64,000 nt of DNA from positions 1,798,001-1,862,000 of the forward strand of contig NZ_CP031396.1 in assembly GCF_003363755.1 (NCBI RefSeq), written 5' to 3'. The DNA comes from Pseudomonas protegens. GTDB taxonomy: Bacteria; Pseudomonadota; Gammaproteobacteria; Pseudomonadales; Pseudomonadaceae. The position numbers were made by a program, and so were the translations under genes. A model generated the notes under the pieces. The model was not told the DNA's origin, made no database searches, and saw only the letters and a list, made by a program, of their open reading frames with translations. Within the stretch, counting starts at the first letter, position 1, and each line of letters opens with the position of its first letter. Below are positions 14,093 to 23,180 of this stretch, piece by piece.

Positions 14093-14110
14093 GCGCAGTT
14101 TAAACTGCGC
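14093..14110. promoter_or_regulatory. Perfect 18-bp palindrome
   Basis: GCGCAGTTTAAACTGCGC reads the same on both strands. It lies 15 bp upstream of the second candidate ArgR half-site in the aruC promoter region. It could be an operator for a dimeric regulator or the stem of a small hairpin; I do not recognise the protein that would bind it. Confidence 0.6.
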
Positions 14111-14146
14111 AAGGCTCTAGCGGCAGATTCGCCGGGCAATTTGCCC

Positions 14147-14218
14147 AAGGTAATTACCCAGGTAGTTATCCAGGTTGCTATTCAGATTGCTATTCAGATT
14201 GCTATTCAGATAGTTACG
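14147..14218. repeat. Six degenerate 12-bp tandem repeats
   Basis: Successive units are AAGGTAATTACC, CAGGTAGTTATC, CAGGTTGCTATT, CAGATTGCTATT, CAGATTGCTATT and CAGATAGTTACG. Two are identical and the rest drift, so this is an aged direct repeat. It is AT-richer than its surroundings and lies between aruC and argR. A length-variable spacer or a bent segment near the promoter are both possible. Confidence 0.8.
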
Positions 14219-14343
14219 TGGCGAGCGGCCCCAAACCTCGAAACGGTTATCGGCATTGCGACCACAAGGCGTCGATCGGGATGTTGCGCGGTGAGCGGGT
14301 TGCCCGTGGGATTGGCCGGCACGCCGACACCTAACGGACGGGG

Positions 14344-15324
14344 TCAGCCGCGCTCGGCTGGTACGGAGGAGAGTTCGAACGGGCTGCTGCTGCGCCGTTG
14401 ATTGCGATCTTCACGGGGGGTGGCGCCAAAGAAATTGCGGTAGGCACTGGAGAAGTGCGGACCGGAGGAGAAGCCGCAGGACAGGCCGATCTGAATGATC
14501 GACTTGCTGGTCTGCATCAGCATCTGTCGGGCCTTGTTCAGGCGCAGTTCCAGGTAATACTGGCTGGGCACCCGATTCAGGTATTGCTTGAAGATCCGCT
14601 CCAACTGACGTCGGGACACACAGACATGCTGGGCAATTTCGTCGGTGGTCAGCGGCTCTTCGATATTGGCCTCCATCAGCAGCACGGCCTGAGTCAGCTT
14701 CGGATGGCTGGAGCCCAGACGGTTCTGCAGCGGAATCCGCTGACGCTCGCCGCCCTCGCGGATGCGCTCCACCACCAGTTCTTCCGACACCGCGCCGGCC
14801 AGCTCGGCACCGTGATCGCGCGCCAGCACCGCCAGCAACAGATCCAGCACCGACATGCCGCCACAGGCCGTCAGGCGATCACGATCCCAATCGAACAGAT
14901 GGCTGGTGGCAATGACCTTGGGGAAACGTTCGGCAAAATCGTCCTGCCAGCGCCAGTGCACCGCCGCCCGATAACCATCGAGCAGACCCAGTTGGGCCAG
15001 CGGGTAAACCCCGGCGGACAACCCCCCAATCACACAGCCGGCACGCACCAGCTGCTTGAGGGCGCTACTGAGGGTCGAACTCATCGGTGCCGGCGGCTCA
15101 TCGGCCAGCAGGAACAACTTCTGACAACCTTCAAGCTTGCCCGCCCAAGGCTCCCCCGGCAGTTGCCAGGCGCCTTCGACTGGCGCTTCGGCCTGCAGGA
15201 ATGCCAGCTCATAAACCACGTCCGGGTGCACCCGCTGGGCAACACGCAAGGCCTCCTCGGCCAGCGCCAGCGTCAAGGCTTTAGTGCTGGGCCAAATCAG
15301 GAAACCAATTCGATGGGCAGTCAT
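14344..15324 (-). CDS. argR: Arginine-responsive AraC/XylS-type regulator ArgR
   Basis: Pseudomonas ArgR is not the E. coli hexamer repressor but an AraC-family protein that activates aru and aot with arginine and represses some biosynthetic genes. The product is 326 aa from the ATG at 15324 (MTAHRIGFLIWPSTKALTLALAEEAL); the frame continues only to a TTG three codons earlier. The N-terminal half is a DJ-1/PfpI-like domain (CVIGGLSAGVYPLAQLGLL). The C-terminal AraC helix-turn-helix pair includes CVSRRQLERIFKQYL and IGLSCGFSSGPHFSSAYRNFFG. It is the last gene of the aot operon. Confidence 0.95.
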   Translation of the reverse strand: MTAHRIGFLIWPSTKALTLALAEEALRVAQRVHPDVVYELAFLQAEAPVEGAWQLPGEPWAGKLEGCQKLFLLADEPPAPMSSTLSSALKQLVRAGCVIGGLSAGVYPLAQLGLLDGYRAAVHWRWQDDFAERFPKVIATSHLFDWDRDRLTACGGMSVLDLLLAVLARDHGAELAGAVSEELVVERIREGGERQRIPLQNRLGSSHPKLTQAVLLMEANIEEPLTTDEIAQHVCVSRRQLERIFKQYLNRVPSQYYLELRLNKARQMLMQTSKSIIQIGLSCGFSSGPHFSSAYRNFFGATPREDRNQRRSSSPFELSSVPAERG

Positions 15325-15436
15325 GGCGGGCAATCCGAAACGAAAACAGTGTTAGAAGCCAAGGGCGGCAGCACCAAGTTAGACCATCTGGCGCGCGGTG
15401 CGCAGCATGACCTAATTTGGTGCATAACGGCAGCTA

Positions 15437-16201
15437 TTACTTGAGGCTGCCGGAGAGGAATTGTTGCAAACGTTCTGATTGCGGGTTCACCAGCACTTCC
15501 CGCGGGTTGCCGCTTTCTTCCACCACGCCTTTGTGCAGGAACACCAACTGGTTGGAGACTTCACGGGCAAAGCCCATCTCGTGAGTCACCACCACCATGG
15601 TCCGGCCTTCCTGGGCCAGGGCCTGCATGACCTTCAACACGTCACCCACCAGCTCAGGGTCCAGGGCCGAGGTCGGCTCGTCGAACAGCATGACTTCCGG
15701 CTCCATGGCCAGAGCCCGGGCGATAGCCACGCGCTGCTGCTCACCACCGGACATGTGCCCCGGGTAAGCATCCTTGCGGTGCGCCACACCCACCTTGGCC
15801 AGGTAATGCTCGGCCTTCTCGCGAGCCTCAGCCTTGGACACACCCAGCACATGCACCGGTGCTTCCATGATGTTTTCAATGGCGGTCATGTGCGACCACA
15901 GGTTGAAGTGCTGGAACACCATCGACAGGCGCGAACGCATGCGCTGCAACTGCTTGGGATCGGCGGCCTTCAGCGCGCCATCCTTGTTGGCCACCAGCTT
16001 CAACTCTTCGTTGTTCAGCAGGATCTTACCGGCATGGGGCTGCTCCAGCAGGTTGATGCAGCGCAAAAAGGTACTTTTGCCCGAGCCACTGGAGCCGATG
16101 ATGCTGATCACATCGCCAGCTGCGGCCTTCAGGGACACACCCTTGAGCACTTCGTGACTGCCATAGCGCTTATGCAGGTCTTGGACTTCAAGTTTGTACA
16201 T
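15437..16201 (-). CDS. aotP: Arginine/ornithine ABC importer, ATPase
   Basis: ATP-binding subunit of a polar amino acid importer, 254 aa. I chose MYKLEVQDLHKRYG over the earlier in-frame start. Walker A is GSSGSGKST, the Q-loop lies in MVFQHFNLW, the signature is MSGGEQQRVAIARAL, Walker B is VMLFDEPTSALD and the switch is VVVTHEMGFA. It is close to HisP/ArtP. It sits between the desuccinylase-like gene and argR in one leftward operon. Confidence 0.96.
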   Translation of the reverse strand: MYKLEVQDLHKRYGSHEVLKGVSLKAAAGDVISIIGSSGSGKSTFLRCINLLEQPHAGKILLNNEELKLVANKDGALKAADPKQLQRMRSRLSMVFQHFNLWSHMTAIENIMEAPVHVLGVSKAEAREKAEHYLAKVGVAHRKDAYPGHMSGGEQQRVAIARALAMEPEVMLFDEPTSALDPELVGDVLKVMQALAQEGRTMVVVTHEMGFAREVSNQLVFLHKGVVEESGNPREVLVNPQSERLQQFLSGSLK

Positions 16202-16224
16202 GCGGTCGGTTCTCACAAAAACAG

Positions 16225-17337
16225 TCAGTCGTTGAGCAAGCGCCCGTGACGCAGCGCTTCGCGCCCCGCCACCTTGGCCAGCCAGAAACCGGGTTGGGCA
16301 TATCGCAGCCGCTCAACGGCGAACAACACGCCGCTGGTGCCAGCACACACCGTACTGACCCGATCGGATAGGGGATCAATCACTTCAAAAATCGGTTCGC
16401 CCACTTCCACCCAGCTACCGGCCGGACGCAGAAAGCTCACCACGCCGGGGTGCGGCGCATACAGCAATTCGGTGCCTTCAAACGGCATGGCTTCACAGGC
16501 TTCACGCCCGGGCGCCGGCCACTCACCGGCGATCAGCCCCTGCTCGGCGAGAAACGCCAGGATGCCAGCGGCATGCGCCTCGGCCTGAGGCCGCCCGGTG
16601 TCGGCCTGACCGCCCAGTTCCAGAGTGGTGGCCAGGCAGGCCAGGGGGATCTGCGCCTCGGGAAACTGTTGCGACAGACGCAACCAGGGCAGCGAGCAGG
16701 CTTCATCGAACGAACTGCCCCCGGAATCTTCCGCCAGCAACCCGACCTTCACATCCAGGTGCGCCGCCAGGGAGCGCCACTGCGGCCAATGCTGCGGCAA
16801 GGCGTACATATGCAGCGCCGCCTCGGTATCGCAATGCAGGTCCAGCACCACATCCGCCGTGCAGGCATGACTCAGGAGCACCCGCTGCATGCCCTGCAAC
16901 TGGCTGGCGGCCGGCGGTAATTCGGACAGCACTTCGCTCATGGCCTGACGGATCAAGCGCACATTGGCGTGAGGATCATCCCCCAGGCGCCCTTCCAGGC
17001 GCTGGGCCACAGGCCCGCTCAACTCGACGAAGTCGCGATTGAAGTTCTTGCCGCTGCCAGCCTCGAAACGCCCCTGGTGATTGCCTTGCAGCAACTGCCC
17101 CAGCCCCAGCGGATTGGCCACGGGCACCAGCTCGATAACACCGTTGAGGGCACCCTCGGCTTCCAGTTCGGCCAGGCGCTTCTTCAGCTCCCAAGCGGTG
17201 CGCATGCCGGGCAACTCGTCGGCATGCAGACTGGCCTGGATATAGGCCTTGCGCTCGCCACTGCCGAAACGGAACACCGAGATGCTGCGTTCGCTGCCCA
17301 GGTGGCTCCAGGGCAATGGATGATCGATACGCTGCAT
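16225..17337 (-). CDS. AstE/aspartoacylase-like M14 protein of the aot operon
   Basis: A 370-aa protein with the zinc amidohydrolase motifs of the succinylglutamate desuccinylase/aspartoacylase family: ASLHADELPGM (HxxE ligands), ANPLGLGQ and VVLDLHCDTEAALHMY (third ligand). An added C-terminal beta-rich part (PHPGVVSFLRPAGSWVEVGEP) resembles a swivelling lipoyl-like domain. P. aeruginosa has its counterpart (PA0891) at the same place, between aotM and aotP. The substrate is unknown; being inside an arginine/ornithine uptake operon suggests deacylation of an N-acyl amino acid that the importer brings in. Confidence 0.88.
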   Translation of the reverse strand: MQRIDHPLPWSHLGSERSISVFRFGSGERKAYIQASLHADELPGMRTAWELKKRLAELEAEGALNGVIELVPVANPLGLGQLLQGNHQGRFEAGSGKNFNRDFVELSGPVAQRLEGRLGDDPHANVRLIRQAMSEVLSELPPAASQLQGMQRVLLSHACTADVVLDLHCDTEAALHMYALPQHWPQWRSLAAHLDVKVGLLAEDSGGSSFDEACSLPWLRLSQQFPEAQIPLACLATTLELGGQADTGRPQAEAHAAGILAFLAEQGLIAGEWPAPGREACEAMPFEGTELLYAPHPGVVSFLRPAGSWVEVGEPIFEVIDPLSDRVSTVCAGTSGVLFAVERLRYAQPGFWLAKVAGREALRHGRLLND

Positions 17338-17338
17338 A

Positions 17339-18037
17339 TCAGTGCTTCCGCGGTGCCAGGTAGCGCAGCCAGCGGCCTTCGGCCAGCTTGAACAGGCGCA
17401 CCAGGATGAACGTCAGGCACAGATAGAACACACCCGCAGTGATATAGGCCTCGAACGGCAGGTAGTACTGCGCGTTGACCGTGCGCGCCGCGCCGGTGAT
17501 GTCGATCAGGGTCACGATGGAGGCCAGACTGGTGGTCTGCAGCATCATGATCACTTCGTTGCTGTACTGCGGCAGAGCCCGGCGCAGGGCCGATGGCAGG
17601 AGAATGCGGCGATACATCTTGTAGCGCGACATGCCCATGGCCTTGGCCGCCTCGATCTCACCGTTAGGCGTGGCCTTGAGGCTGCCGGCGATGATTTCTG
17701 CGGTGTAGGCGCTGGTGTTGACGGCAAAGGCCAGGCAGGCACAGAAGGTCGCACTGGACAGCCAGGGCCAGAGGAAACTCTCACGCACCGCTTCAAACTG
17801 GGCCAGGCCGTAGTAGATCAGGAACAACTGCACCAGCATCGGCGTGCCACGGATTACATAGGTGTAGAGCCAGGCGCTCATGTTCACCAATGGCTGTTTG
17901 GACACCCGCATCAGCCCCAAGGGCAAGGCCACCAGCAAACCGAAGAACAGCGACAGTGCCAACAGCTTCAGAGTGGTCAGCAAGCCGCTGAAGTACAGCG
18001 GCAAGGCGTCATAGATGACGTTGTAGTCGAAGATCAT
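17339..18037 (-). CDS. aotM: Arginine/ornithine ABC importer, permease
   Basis: Inner-membrane permease subunit, 232 aa, with several membrane helices (for example TLKLLALSLFFGLLVALPLG). The EAA-type cytoplasmic loop EIEAAKAMGMSRYKMYRRIL contacts the ATPase. It is a HisM-like pair with the gene just upstream, overlapping it by 4 bp (ATGA), which fits a heterodimeric membrane channel made in equal amounts. Confidence 0.95.
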   Translation of the reverse strand: MIFDYNVIYDALPLYFSGLLTTLKLLALSLFFGLLVALPLGLMRVSKQPLVNMSAWLYTYVIRGTPMLVQLFLIYYGLAQFEAVRESFLWPWLSSATFCACLAFAVNTSAYTAEIIAGSLKATPNGEIEAAKAMGMSRYKMYRRILLPSALRRALPQYSNEVIMMLQTTSLASIVTLIDITGAARTVNAQYYLPFEAYITAGVFYLCLTFILVRLFKLAEGRWLRYLAPRKH

Positions 18038-18723
18038 AGATCAGCCGCCCTTACGCCTACCGAGTAGCGCTTCTCAAGGTGACGCAATGCCAGCAACGAG
18101 ACACTGGTGATTACCAGGTACATGGCCGCCACTGCGAGGAAGAAGGTGAAAGGCTCGCGAGTGGCGTCTGCCGCCTGCTTGGCCTTGAACATCATGTCTT
18201 GCAGGCCCACCACCGAAATCAGCGCGGTAGCCTTGGTCAGCACCAGCCAGTTGTTGGTGAAGCCGGGAATCGCCAGGCGAATCATCTGCGGCACCATCAC
18301 CCGGAAGAACACCTGGAAGCTGCTCATGCCGTAAGCCATGCCTGCTTCGGCCTGCCCCTTGGGAATCGCCATGAAGGCGCCACGGAAGGTTTCCGACAGG
18401 TAGGCACCGAAGATGAAACCCAGGGTGCCGATACCGGCGGCCAGCGGATTGAGGTCGATGTAATCGTCGTAGCCCAGCAGCGGCGCCACACGGTTCAGCA
18501 GGTCCTGGCCGCCGTAGAAGATCAGCAGGATCAGCACCAGATCGGGAATGCCACGGATCACCGTGGAATACAGATCGCCGAGCCAGGCCAGCCAGCGCAC
18601 CGGCGAGAGGCGCAACGCGACCCCGATCAGACCCAGAACAATGGCCAGGGCCATGGACGACAAGGCGAGCTGAAGCGTCAGCCAAGCGCCATCGAGGATG
18701 ACAGCCCCGTAGCCTTTCAACAT
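18034..18723 (-). CDS. aotQ: Arginine/ornithine ABC importer, permease
   Basis: Partner permease, 229 aa, HisQ-like. It starts MLKGYGAVILDGAWLTLQLALSSMALAI, has about five membrane segments, and carries the ATPase-contact loop GQAEAGMAYGMSSFQVFFRVM. It is preceded by a terminator-like hairpin that separates it from the binding-protein gene aotJ. Confidence 0.95.
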   Translation of the reverse strand: MLKGYGAVILDGAWLTLQLALSSMALAIVLGLIGVALRLSPVRWLAWLGDLYSTVIRGIPDLVLILLIFYGGQDLLNRVAPLLGYDDYIDLNPLAAGIGTLGFIFGAYLSETFRGAFMAIPKGQAEAGMAYGMSSFQVFFRVMVPQMIRLAIPGFTNNWLVLTKATALISVVGLQDMMFKAKQAADATREPFTFFLAVAAMYLVITSVSLLALRHLEKRYSVGVRAADL

Positions 18724-18750
18724 GATTCAGGTCCTCGAAAATTGGGATGA

Positions 18751-18791
18751 AAAAATGGCGCAAACTTCAGAGATTCTGCTGCTTGCGCCAT
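18751..18791 (-). terminator. Intra-operon terminator/attenuator between aotJ and aotQ
   Basis: On the minus strand ATGGCGCAA pairs perfectly with TTGCGCCAT and the stem is followed by TTTTTC. It lies in the 92-bp gap after aotJ. A leaky terminator here would give more periplasmic binding protein than membrane components, a common arrangement in amino acid importers. Confidence 0.75.
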
Positions 18792-18815
18792 CTCGGACTG
18801 ACTGTTTCGACGGTC

Positions 18816-19592
18816 TTACTTGCCGTAAATGTCGAAGTCGAAGTACTTGTCCTGGATTTGCTTGTACTTGCCATTCTCACGAATGGCAGCGATGGCAGCG
18901 TTGATCTTGTCCAGATCGGCCTTGTCACCCTTGCGCACAGCGATCCCTACGCCATCGCCGAAGTATTTGACATCAGTGAAAGCCGGACCGACGAAGGCGA
19001 AGCCTTTGCCGGCGTCGGTTTTCAGGAAACCGTCATTCAACAGCGTAGCGTCCGCCACGGTGCCGTCGAGGCGACCGGCCGCCACATCCAGGTAGATTTC
19101 GTTCTGCGAGCCGTAAGGCTTGATCTGTGCACCCAGCGGCGCCAGGACTTCACGAGCGAAACGCTCGTGGATCGAGCCACGCTGTACGCCGATATTCTTG
19201 CCTTTGAGCTCAGCCAGGCCATCGCTGACCTGGGTACCGGCCTTCATCACCAGACGGGCCGGAGTGTTGTAGTACTTGTTAGTGAAGTCCACGGACTTCT
19301 TGCGATCGTCAGTGATCGACATGGACGAGAGGATGGCGTCGATCTTGCGCACTTTCAGCGCCGGGATCAGGCCATCGAACTCTTGCTCGACCCATACGCA
19401 CTTGACCTTCATCTCTTCGCACAGGGCATTGCCGATGTCGTAGTCGAAACCGACGATGCTGCCATCCGGCGCCTTGGAGGCAAACGGAGGGTAAGCCGCT
19501 TCGATACCAATTTTCAGCGGCTTTTCATCGGCGAAAGTCGGCAAGGACAGCACGGACAGTGCCAGGGCGCCAAGAAGCACGAGTTTCTTCAT
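18816..19592 (-). CDS. aotJ: Arginine/ornithine periplasmic binding protein
   Basis: Captures arginine/ornithine in the periplasm for the AotQMP importer. The product is 258 aa. The start [21 protein letters not shown] is a clean Sec signal peptide with probable cleavage before DEKPLKIG. Type II binding-protein motifs are [27 protein letters not shown] and [20 protein letters not shown]. It is the first gene of the aot-argR operon, with an ArgR-like site upstream. Confidence 0.96.
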   Translation of the reverse strand: MKKLVLLGALALSVLSLPTFADEKPLKIGIEAAYPPFASKAPDGSIVGFDYDIGNALCEEMKVKCVWVEQEFDGLIPALKVRKIDAILSSMSITDDRKKSVDFTNKYYNTPARLVMKAGTQVSDGLAELKGKNIGVQRGSIHERFAREVLAPLGAQIKPYGSQNEIYLDVAAGRLDGTVADATLLNDGFLKTDAGKGFAFVGPAFTDVKYFGDGVGIAVRKGDKADLDKINAAIAAIRENGKYKQIQDKYFDFDIYGK

Positions 19593-19757
19593 CTTAGAAC
19601 TCCATCGGTAAAGGGCGAAAACGGCAGAGTGAGCGACAGCCCAATATGCGAATGGGTGAAACCTGAATTGCCGCGCTGCGTCCCGGGAACTCCGCAGAGG
19701 ACTCACACACAGGCAGCGACGAGCGAGTGACCGGCATTCTAACGACAGGCTGGAAGC

Positions 19758-19778
19758 CGATATTTCCTCAATGCGACA
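19758..19778 (-). promoter_or_regulatory. Candidate ArgR half-site upstream of aotJ
   Basis: Minus-strand TGTCGC-ATTGAGGA-AA-TATCG fits the reported TGTCGC-N8-AA-N5 half-site. It lies about 165 bp upstream of the aotJ start. A second TGTCG core follows about 30 bases downstream but lacks the AA at the right spacing. Confidence 0.55.
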
Positions 19779-20150
19779 ACAAATTACAGAAGCATTGAGA
19801 ATGCCGGGGCAGCACATTGACAGCTCTTCAAATCTATGCAAGAGCAAAAGACAGTAAACCGATCTATGTTGCAAATTGCGGGCCTATTATTCGCAAAGCC
19901 TTCTATTCCGGCAAGCGCAGCGTGATGACTTATTTTTTGTAAGGGTATAAAAGGCCCCGGAATAGGGCCGGGCGTTTCCCTTTGCCCCGAAAGTGAGCGC
20001 GGGGTTACATCTCCGGCAACATCGGTAACATTCGTATGCGCTCGCCGGAAATATCCGATATTTATTCGCCCCTCTTCGCTGACAAGCCAACCCCCTGCAA
20101 CAACCACGCAGCCCCGCAGCAATCAGCTTGCCGGCGCATCACGTGGCCAC

Positions 20151-20186
20151 AAAAAAGCCCCGCCCGGCACAAGGCCGAGCGGGGCT
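20151..20186 (-). terminator. Rho-independent terminator of acsA
   Basis: On the minus strand the stem AGCCCCGC/GCGGGGCT, extended inside by CGGC/GCCG, is followed by TTTTTT. It begins about 20 bp past the acsA stop codon. Confidence 0.9.
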
Positions 20187-20205
20187 GGATGACTCGGAAC
20201 CCGCC

Positions 20206-22161
20206 TCAGGCGACGTTCATGGTCTTGTGGGTATCAATCAGATGCTGCACCACACTTGGGTCGGCCAAGGTGGAGATATCGCCCAGACCGTCGTACTCCG
20301 CCGTGGCAATCTTGCGCAGGATTCGCCGCATGATCTTCCCGGATCGGGTTTTCGGCAGGCCCGGCGCCCATTGGATGACATCCGGCGAGGCGATCGGACC
20401 GATCTCCTTGCGCACCCAATTCTTCAGCTCCAGACGCAGGGCTTCGCTCGGTTCTTCGCCGCCATTGAGGGTCACATAGACATAGATGCCCTGGCCCTTG
20501 ATGTCGTGAGGCACGCCCACCACCGCCGCTTCGGCAACTTTAGGGTGAGCGACCATGGCACTTTCGATCTCGGCGGTCCCCATGCGGTGCCCGGACACGT
20601 TGAGTACATCGTCCACGCGGCCGGTAATCCAGTAGTAGCCGTCTTCATCGCGACGCGCGCCGTCACCCGTGAAGTACATGCCACGGAAGGTCTTGAAGTA
20701 GGTATCGACGAAACGATCATGATCGCGGTACAGGGTCCGCGCCTGGCCCGGCCAGGAGTCGAGGATCACCAGATTGCCCTCGGCCGCGCCTTCGATGATG
20801 TTGCCCAGGTTGTCTACCAGGGCCGGGACCACGCCGAAGAACGGACGTGCTGCAGAACCCGGCTTCAGGGCATGCGCCCCCGGCAGCGGGCTCATCAGGG
20901 TGGCGCCGGTTTCGGTCTGCCACCAGGTGTCGACGATCGGGCAACGGGATTGGCCGACGTTCTTGTAGTACCAATCCCAGGCTTCCGGGTTGATCGGCTC
21001 GCCCACCGACCCCAGCAGACGCAGGCTGCTGCCGTCGGCGCCTTCACAGGCAGCGGTGCCCGAAGCCATCATGGCGCGGATCGCGGTCGGAGCGGTGTAG
21101 AGGATATTGACCTTGTGCTTGTCGACGATCTTCGCCACCCGGGTCACGTCCGGGTAGTTGGGCACACCTTCGAACAGCACAGTGGTGGCGCCGTTGGCCA
21201 AGGGGCCATAGACAATATAGGTGTGGCCGGTGACCCAGCCGACGTCGGCGGTGCACCAGTAGACTTCGCCCGGACGGTAGTCGAACACCCGCTCATGGGT
21301 CAGCGACGCATAGAGCAAGTAACCGCCAGTGGTGTGCTGCACGCCCTTGGGCTTGCCGGTGGAGCCAGAGGTGTAAAGGATGAACAGCGCTTCTTCGGCA
21401 CCCATCTCTTTCGGAGCACAGACGCTGCCGGCCACTTTCATCAGGTCTTCGTACCAGATGTCGCGGTGCTGGTTCCACTTGATGTCGCCACCGGTGCGCT
21501 TGCACACGATGACTTTCTGGATGCTGCTGGTTTCCGGGTTGGTCAGGGCGTCGTCGACATTGGCCTTGAGCGGCACCTTCTTGCCGGCCCGGATGCCTTC
21601 GTCGGCAGTGATCACCACTTTCGAACGGCAGTCGATAATGCGACCGGCCAGCGCCTCAGGCGAGAAACCACCGAACACCACCGAATGGATCGCGCCGATA
21701 CGGGTACAGGCCAGCATGGCCACCACCGCTTCGGGGATCATTGGCATATAGATAGTCACCACGTCGCCGCGGTGCACGTCCTGGCCGCGCAGGGCGTTGG
21801 CGAACTTGCAGACTTCTTCATGCAGTTCGCGGTAGGTGATGTTGCGGCTTTCGGAAGGATCGTCGCCTTCCCAGATGATCGCGATCTGATCGCCACGTTC
21901 GGCGAGATGGCGATCCAGACAGTTGTAGGAGACGTTCAAGGTGCCATCGGCGAACCACTTGATATCCACGTGGTGGTCGTCGAAGGAGGTCTGCTTCACC
22001 GTGGTAAAAGGCTTGATCCAGTCGAGACGCTTGGCCTGTTCGCGCCAGAAACCGTCCGGGTTCACGACCGACTGCTGGTACATGGCCTTGTAGGTCGCCT
22101 CGTCAGTCAGCGTATTGGCCAAAACCTCGGGACGAACGGGATACAGAGAAGCCGCACTCAT
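20206..22161 (-). CDS. acsA: Acetyl-CoA synthetase
   Basis: Activates acetate to acetyl-CoA through acetyl-AMP. The product is 651 aa from [13 protein letters not shown] (ATG at 22161); the open frame upstream is rejected because family similarity begins here. ANL-superfamily motifs are [38 protein letters not shown] and, near the end, [15 protein letters not shown] with the lysine that is acetylated in regulated Acs enzymes. Pseudomonas often has two acs genes. Its position beside aot matches P. aeruginosa acsA. Confidence 0.97.
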   Translation of the reverse strand: MSAASLYPVRPEVLANTLTDEATYKAMYQQSVVNPDGFWREQAKRLDWIKPFTTVKQTSFDDHHVDIKWFADGTLNVSYNCLDRHLAERGDQIAIIWEGDDPSESRNITYRELHEEVCKFANALRGQDVHRGDVVTIYMPMIPEAVVAMLACTRIGAIHSVVFGGFSPEALAGRIIDCRSKVVITADEGIRAGKKVPLKANVDDALTNPETSSIQKVIVCKRTGGDIKWNQHRDIWYEDLMKVAGSVCAPKEMGAEEALFILYTSGSTGKPKGVQHTTGGYLLYASLTHERVFDYRPGEVYWCTADVGWVTGHTYIVYGPLANGATTVLFEGVPNYPDVTRVAKIVDKHKVNILYTAPTAIRAMMASGTAACEGADGSSLRLLGSVGEPINPEAWDWYYKNVGQSRCPIVDTWWQTETGATLMSPLPGAHALKPGSAARPFFGVVPALVDNLGNIIEGAAEGNLVILDSWPGQARTLYRDHDRFVDTYFKTFRGMYFTGDGARRDEDGYYWITGRVDDVLNVSGHRMGTAEIESAMVAHPKVAEAAVVGVPHDIKGQGIYVYVTLNGGEEPSEALRLELKNWVRKEIGPIASPDVIQWAPGLPKTRSGKIMRRILRKIATAEYDGLGDISTLADPSVVQHLIDTHKTMNVA

Positions 22162-22572
22162 CTTTCTTACCTCGGTGACATAGTTGTTTTTGTATGACCC
22201 CGTTGTAGCCGGGGGGCGCCTATAGAACCATTCGACGATGGTAGTAACAACCCCCTGCGAAATACCCCGATATTTGCCGCAACCCTTCAAGAACGCTGCT
22301 TACAGCGATATTCACCGCGGATAAAAATGTTCAAACAGACCAGCAGACAGGCCTTTTTCGGGGATTGTTACAAAAACTGTCAAAGGTGTTTATCAAAAGT
22401 ACGCCTATATGGCCGCCGGCCCCGGGCCTAAAATCCGTCTCGCCAAACAGGCAATCTGATTAACCAAGTTGCAGCCCCCACGAAGGCAGTTAATCAAACT
22501 TCTACTCAAGTTCCACACGCAGCCCCACAAAGGCTGCGCGACCCCACACGACCTTAGAAAGGTAAAACGCAA
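22162..22572. other. Divergent promoter region of acsA and the DUF2790 gene
   Basis: The 411 bp carry the promoters of both flanking genes. A hairpin (CGCAGCC at 22518, GGCTGCG at 22532) lies just upstream of the DUF2790 ribosome site (AGAAAGG). The middle is AT-rich with runs such as TTGTTACAAAAACTGTCAAAGG. I see no further gene. Confidence 0.6.
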
Positions 22573-22836
22573 ATGAAAGCTTTATTAGTTCTGGCCCTCA
22601 GCAGTCTGTGCGTTACCGCGATGGCTGATGAGATCCCGACTGATGTCGCCCAGCAGCAAGTACCGGTTGAGGAATACACTTACTCCACTGACCTGGATAT
22701 CGCCAAAGTTATCTCCATGAGCGAAGTTCCAGAAGTATGCGAAGTTGTACCAGCGCGCATGGAATATGAAGACTCCCACGGCCAGCGGCATATTCTTCAA
22801 TACCGCGTAATGGGCAACGGTTGTTCTAACGGTTAA
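22573..22836 (+). CDS. DUF2790-family small periplasmic protein
   Basis: An 87-aa protein with a signal peptide (MKALLVLALSSLCVTAMA, probable cut before DEIPT). The mature part has the family pattern: YTYSTDLDIAKVIS, PEVCEVVPARMEYEDS, and LQYRVMGNGCSNG at the end. The two cysteines (in EVCEV and NGCSN) could form a disulfide in the periplasm. This family is nearly confined to Pseudomonas and usually occurs in several copies; members are often linked to metal or stress responses, but no biochemical role is known. Confidence 0.85.
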   Translation: MKALLVLALSSLCVTAMADEIPTDVAQQQVPVEEYTYSTDLDIAKVISMSEVPEVCEVVPARMEYEDSHGQRHILQYRVMGNGCSNG

Positions 22837-22862
22837 TAGCCAAGTTCATTGCATAGACCTTG

Positions 22863-23165
22863 ATGACTGCCGGCCGCAAGAAATCCCTCTTGCGGCAAAG
22901 ATGCCCGACAACGACCCACCCAAGGGTAGTGAAAGGCTTCACCTTGACGACGTGCGAGTACGGCAATCGCACGCACTTTTCCTGCCGTGATTGATGGCCT
23001 GCGCATGGCACTGCCAACGACCTTCTGAGCCTCTTGGCTGACGACTTCGGCGAGGGCAATCCCGCCGACCTTGAAGACCTCTGCCAGGAGATTTTCAGCG
23101 ACAAAACCGGACGATTCGAGTTGTGTTCAAAACCTGAAAAAGGCTTGCAAAAACACAACATCTAG
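22863..23165 (+). pseudogene. Possible gene remnant with in-frame TGA
   Basis: From the ATG at 22863 a frame of 43 codons meets TGA at 22992. In the same frame another 56 codons continue to TAG at 23163. The second half reads protein-like (NDLLSLLADDFGEGNPADLE, then CQEIFSDKTGRFELC) with C/G-favoured third positions; the first half is less convincing. I recognise no family. It could be a decayed small gene or simply a chance open stretch. Confidence 0.35.
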
Positions 23166-23180
23166 TAAAATTGGCTATTT

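Larger units (their letters stand above)
19593..20205. other. aotJ-acsA intergenic region (no gene)
   Basis: The 613 bp hold the aot promoter with an ArgR-like half-site at 19758-19778, a GC hairpin near 19946-19965 (CCCGG/CCGGG) and the acsA terminator at 20151-20186. Short frames on both strands show no start signal, codon bias or family similarity. I see no further gene. Confidence 0.65.

Noticed and set aside
14147..14218. CRISPR array (also considered for 26149-26176)
   Set aside because: Units abut directly with no unique spacers, are only 12 or 7 bp long, and no cas gene is near.
14141..14401. 86-codon frame over the 12-bp repeats (VAIQ-type peptide)
   Set aside because: No ribosome site, content dictated by the DNA repeat, and its end runs into argR on the other strand.
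19784..20122. 112-codon frame on the minus strand upstream of aotJ
   Set aside because: It overlaps the aot promoter and a hairpin, and has no family similarity or ribosome site.
20128..22197. Nearly 690-codon open frame opposite acsA
   Set aside because: Same cause as above; His/Gly/Asp-rich nonsense composition and no ribosome site.
22992..22994. In-frame TGA as a selenocysteine codon
   Set aside because: No convincing SECIS-type hairpin just downstream, no selenoprotein family match, and the first half of the frame is weakly coding; decay or chance is simpler.
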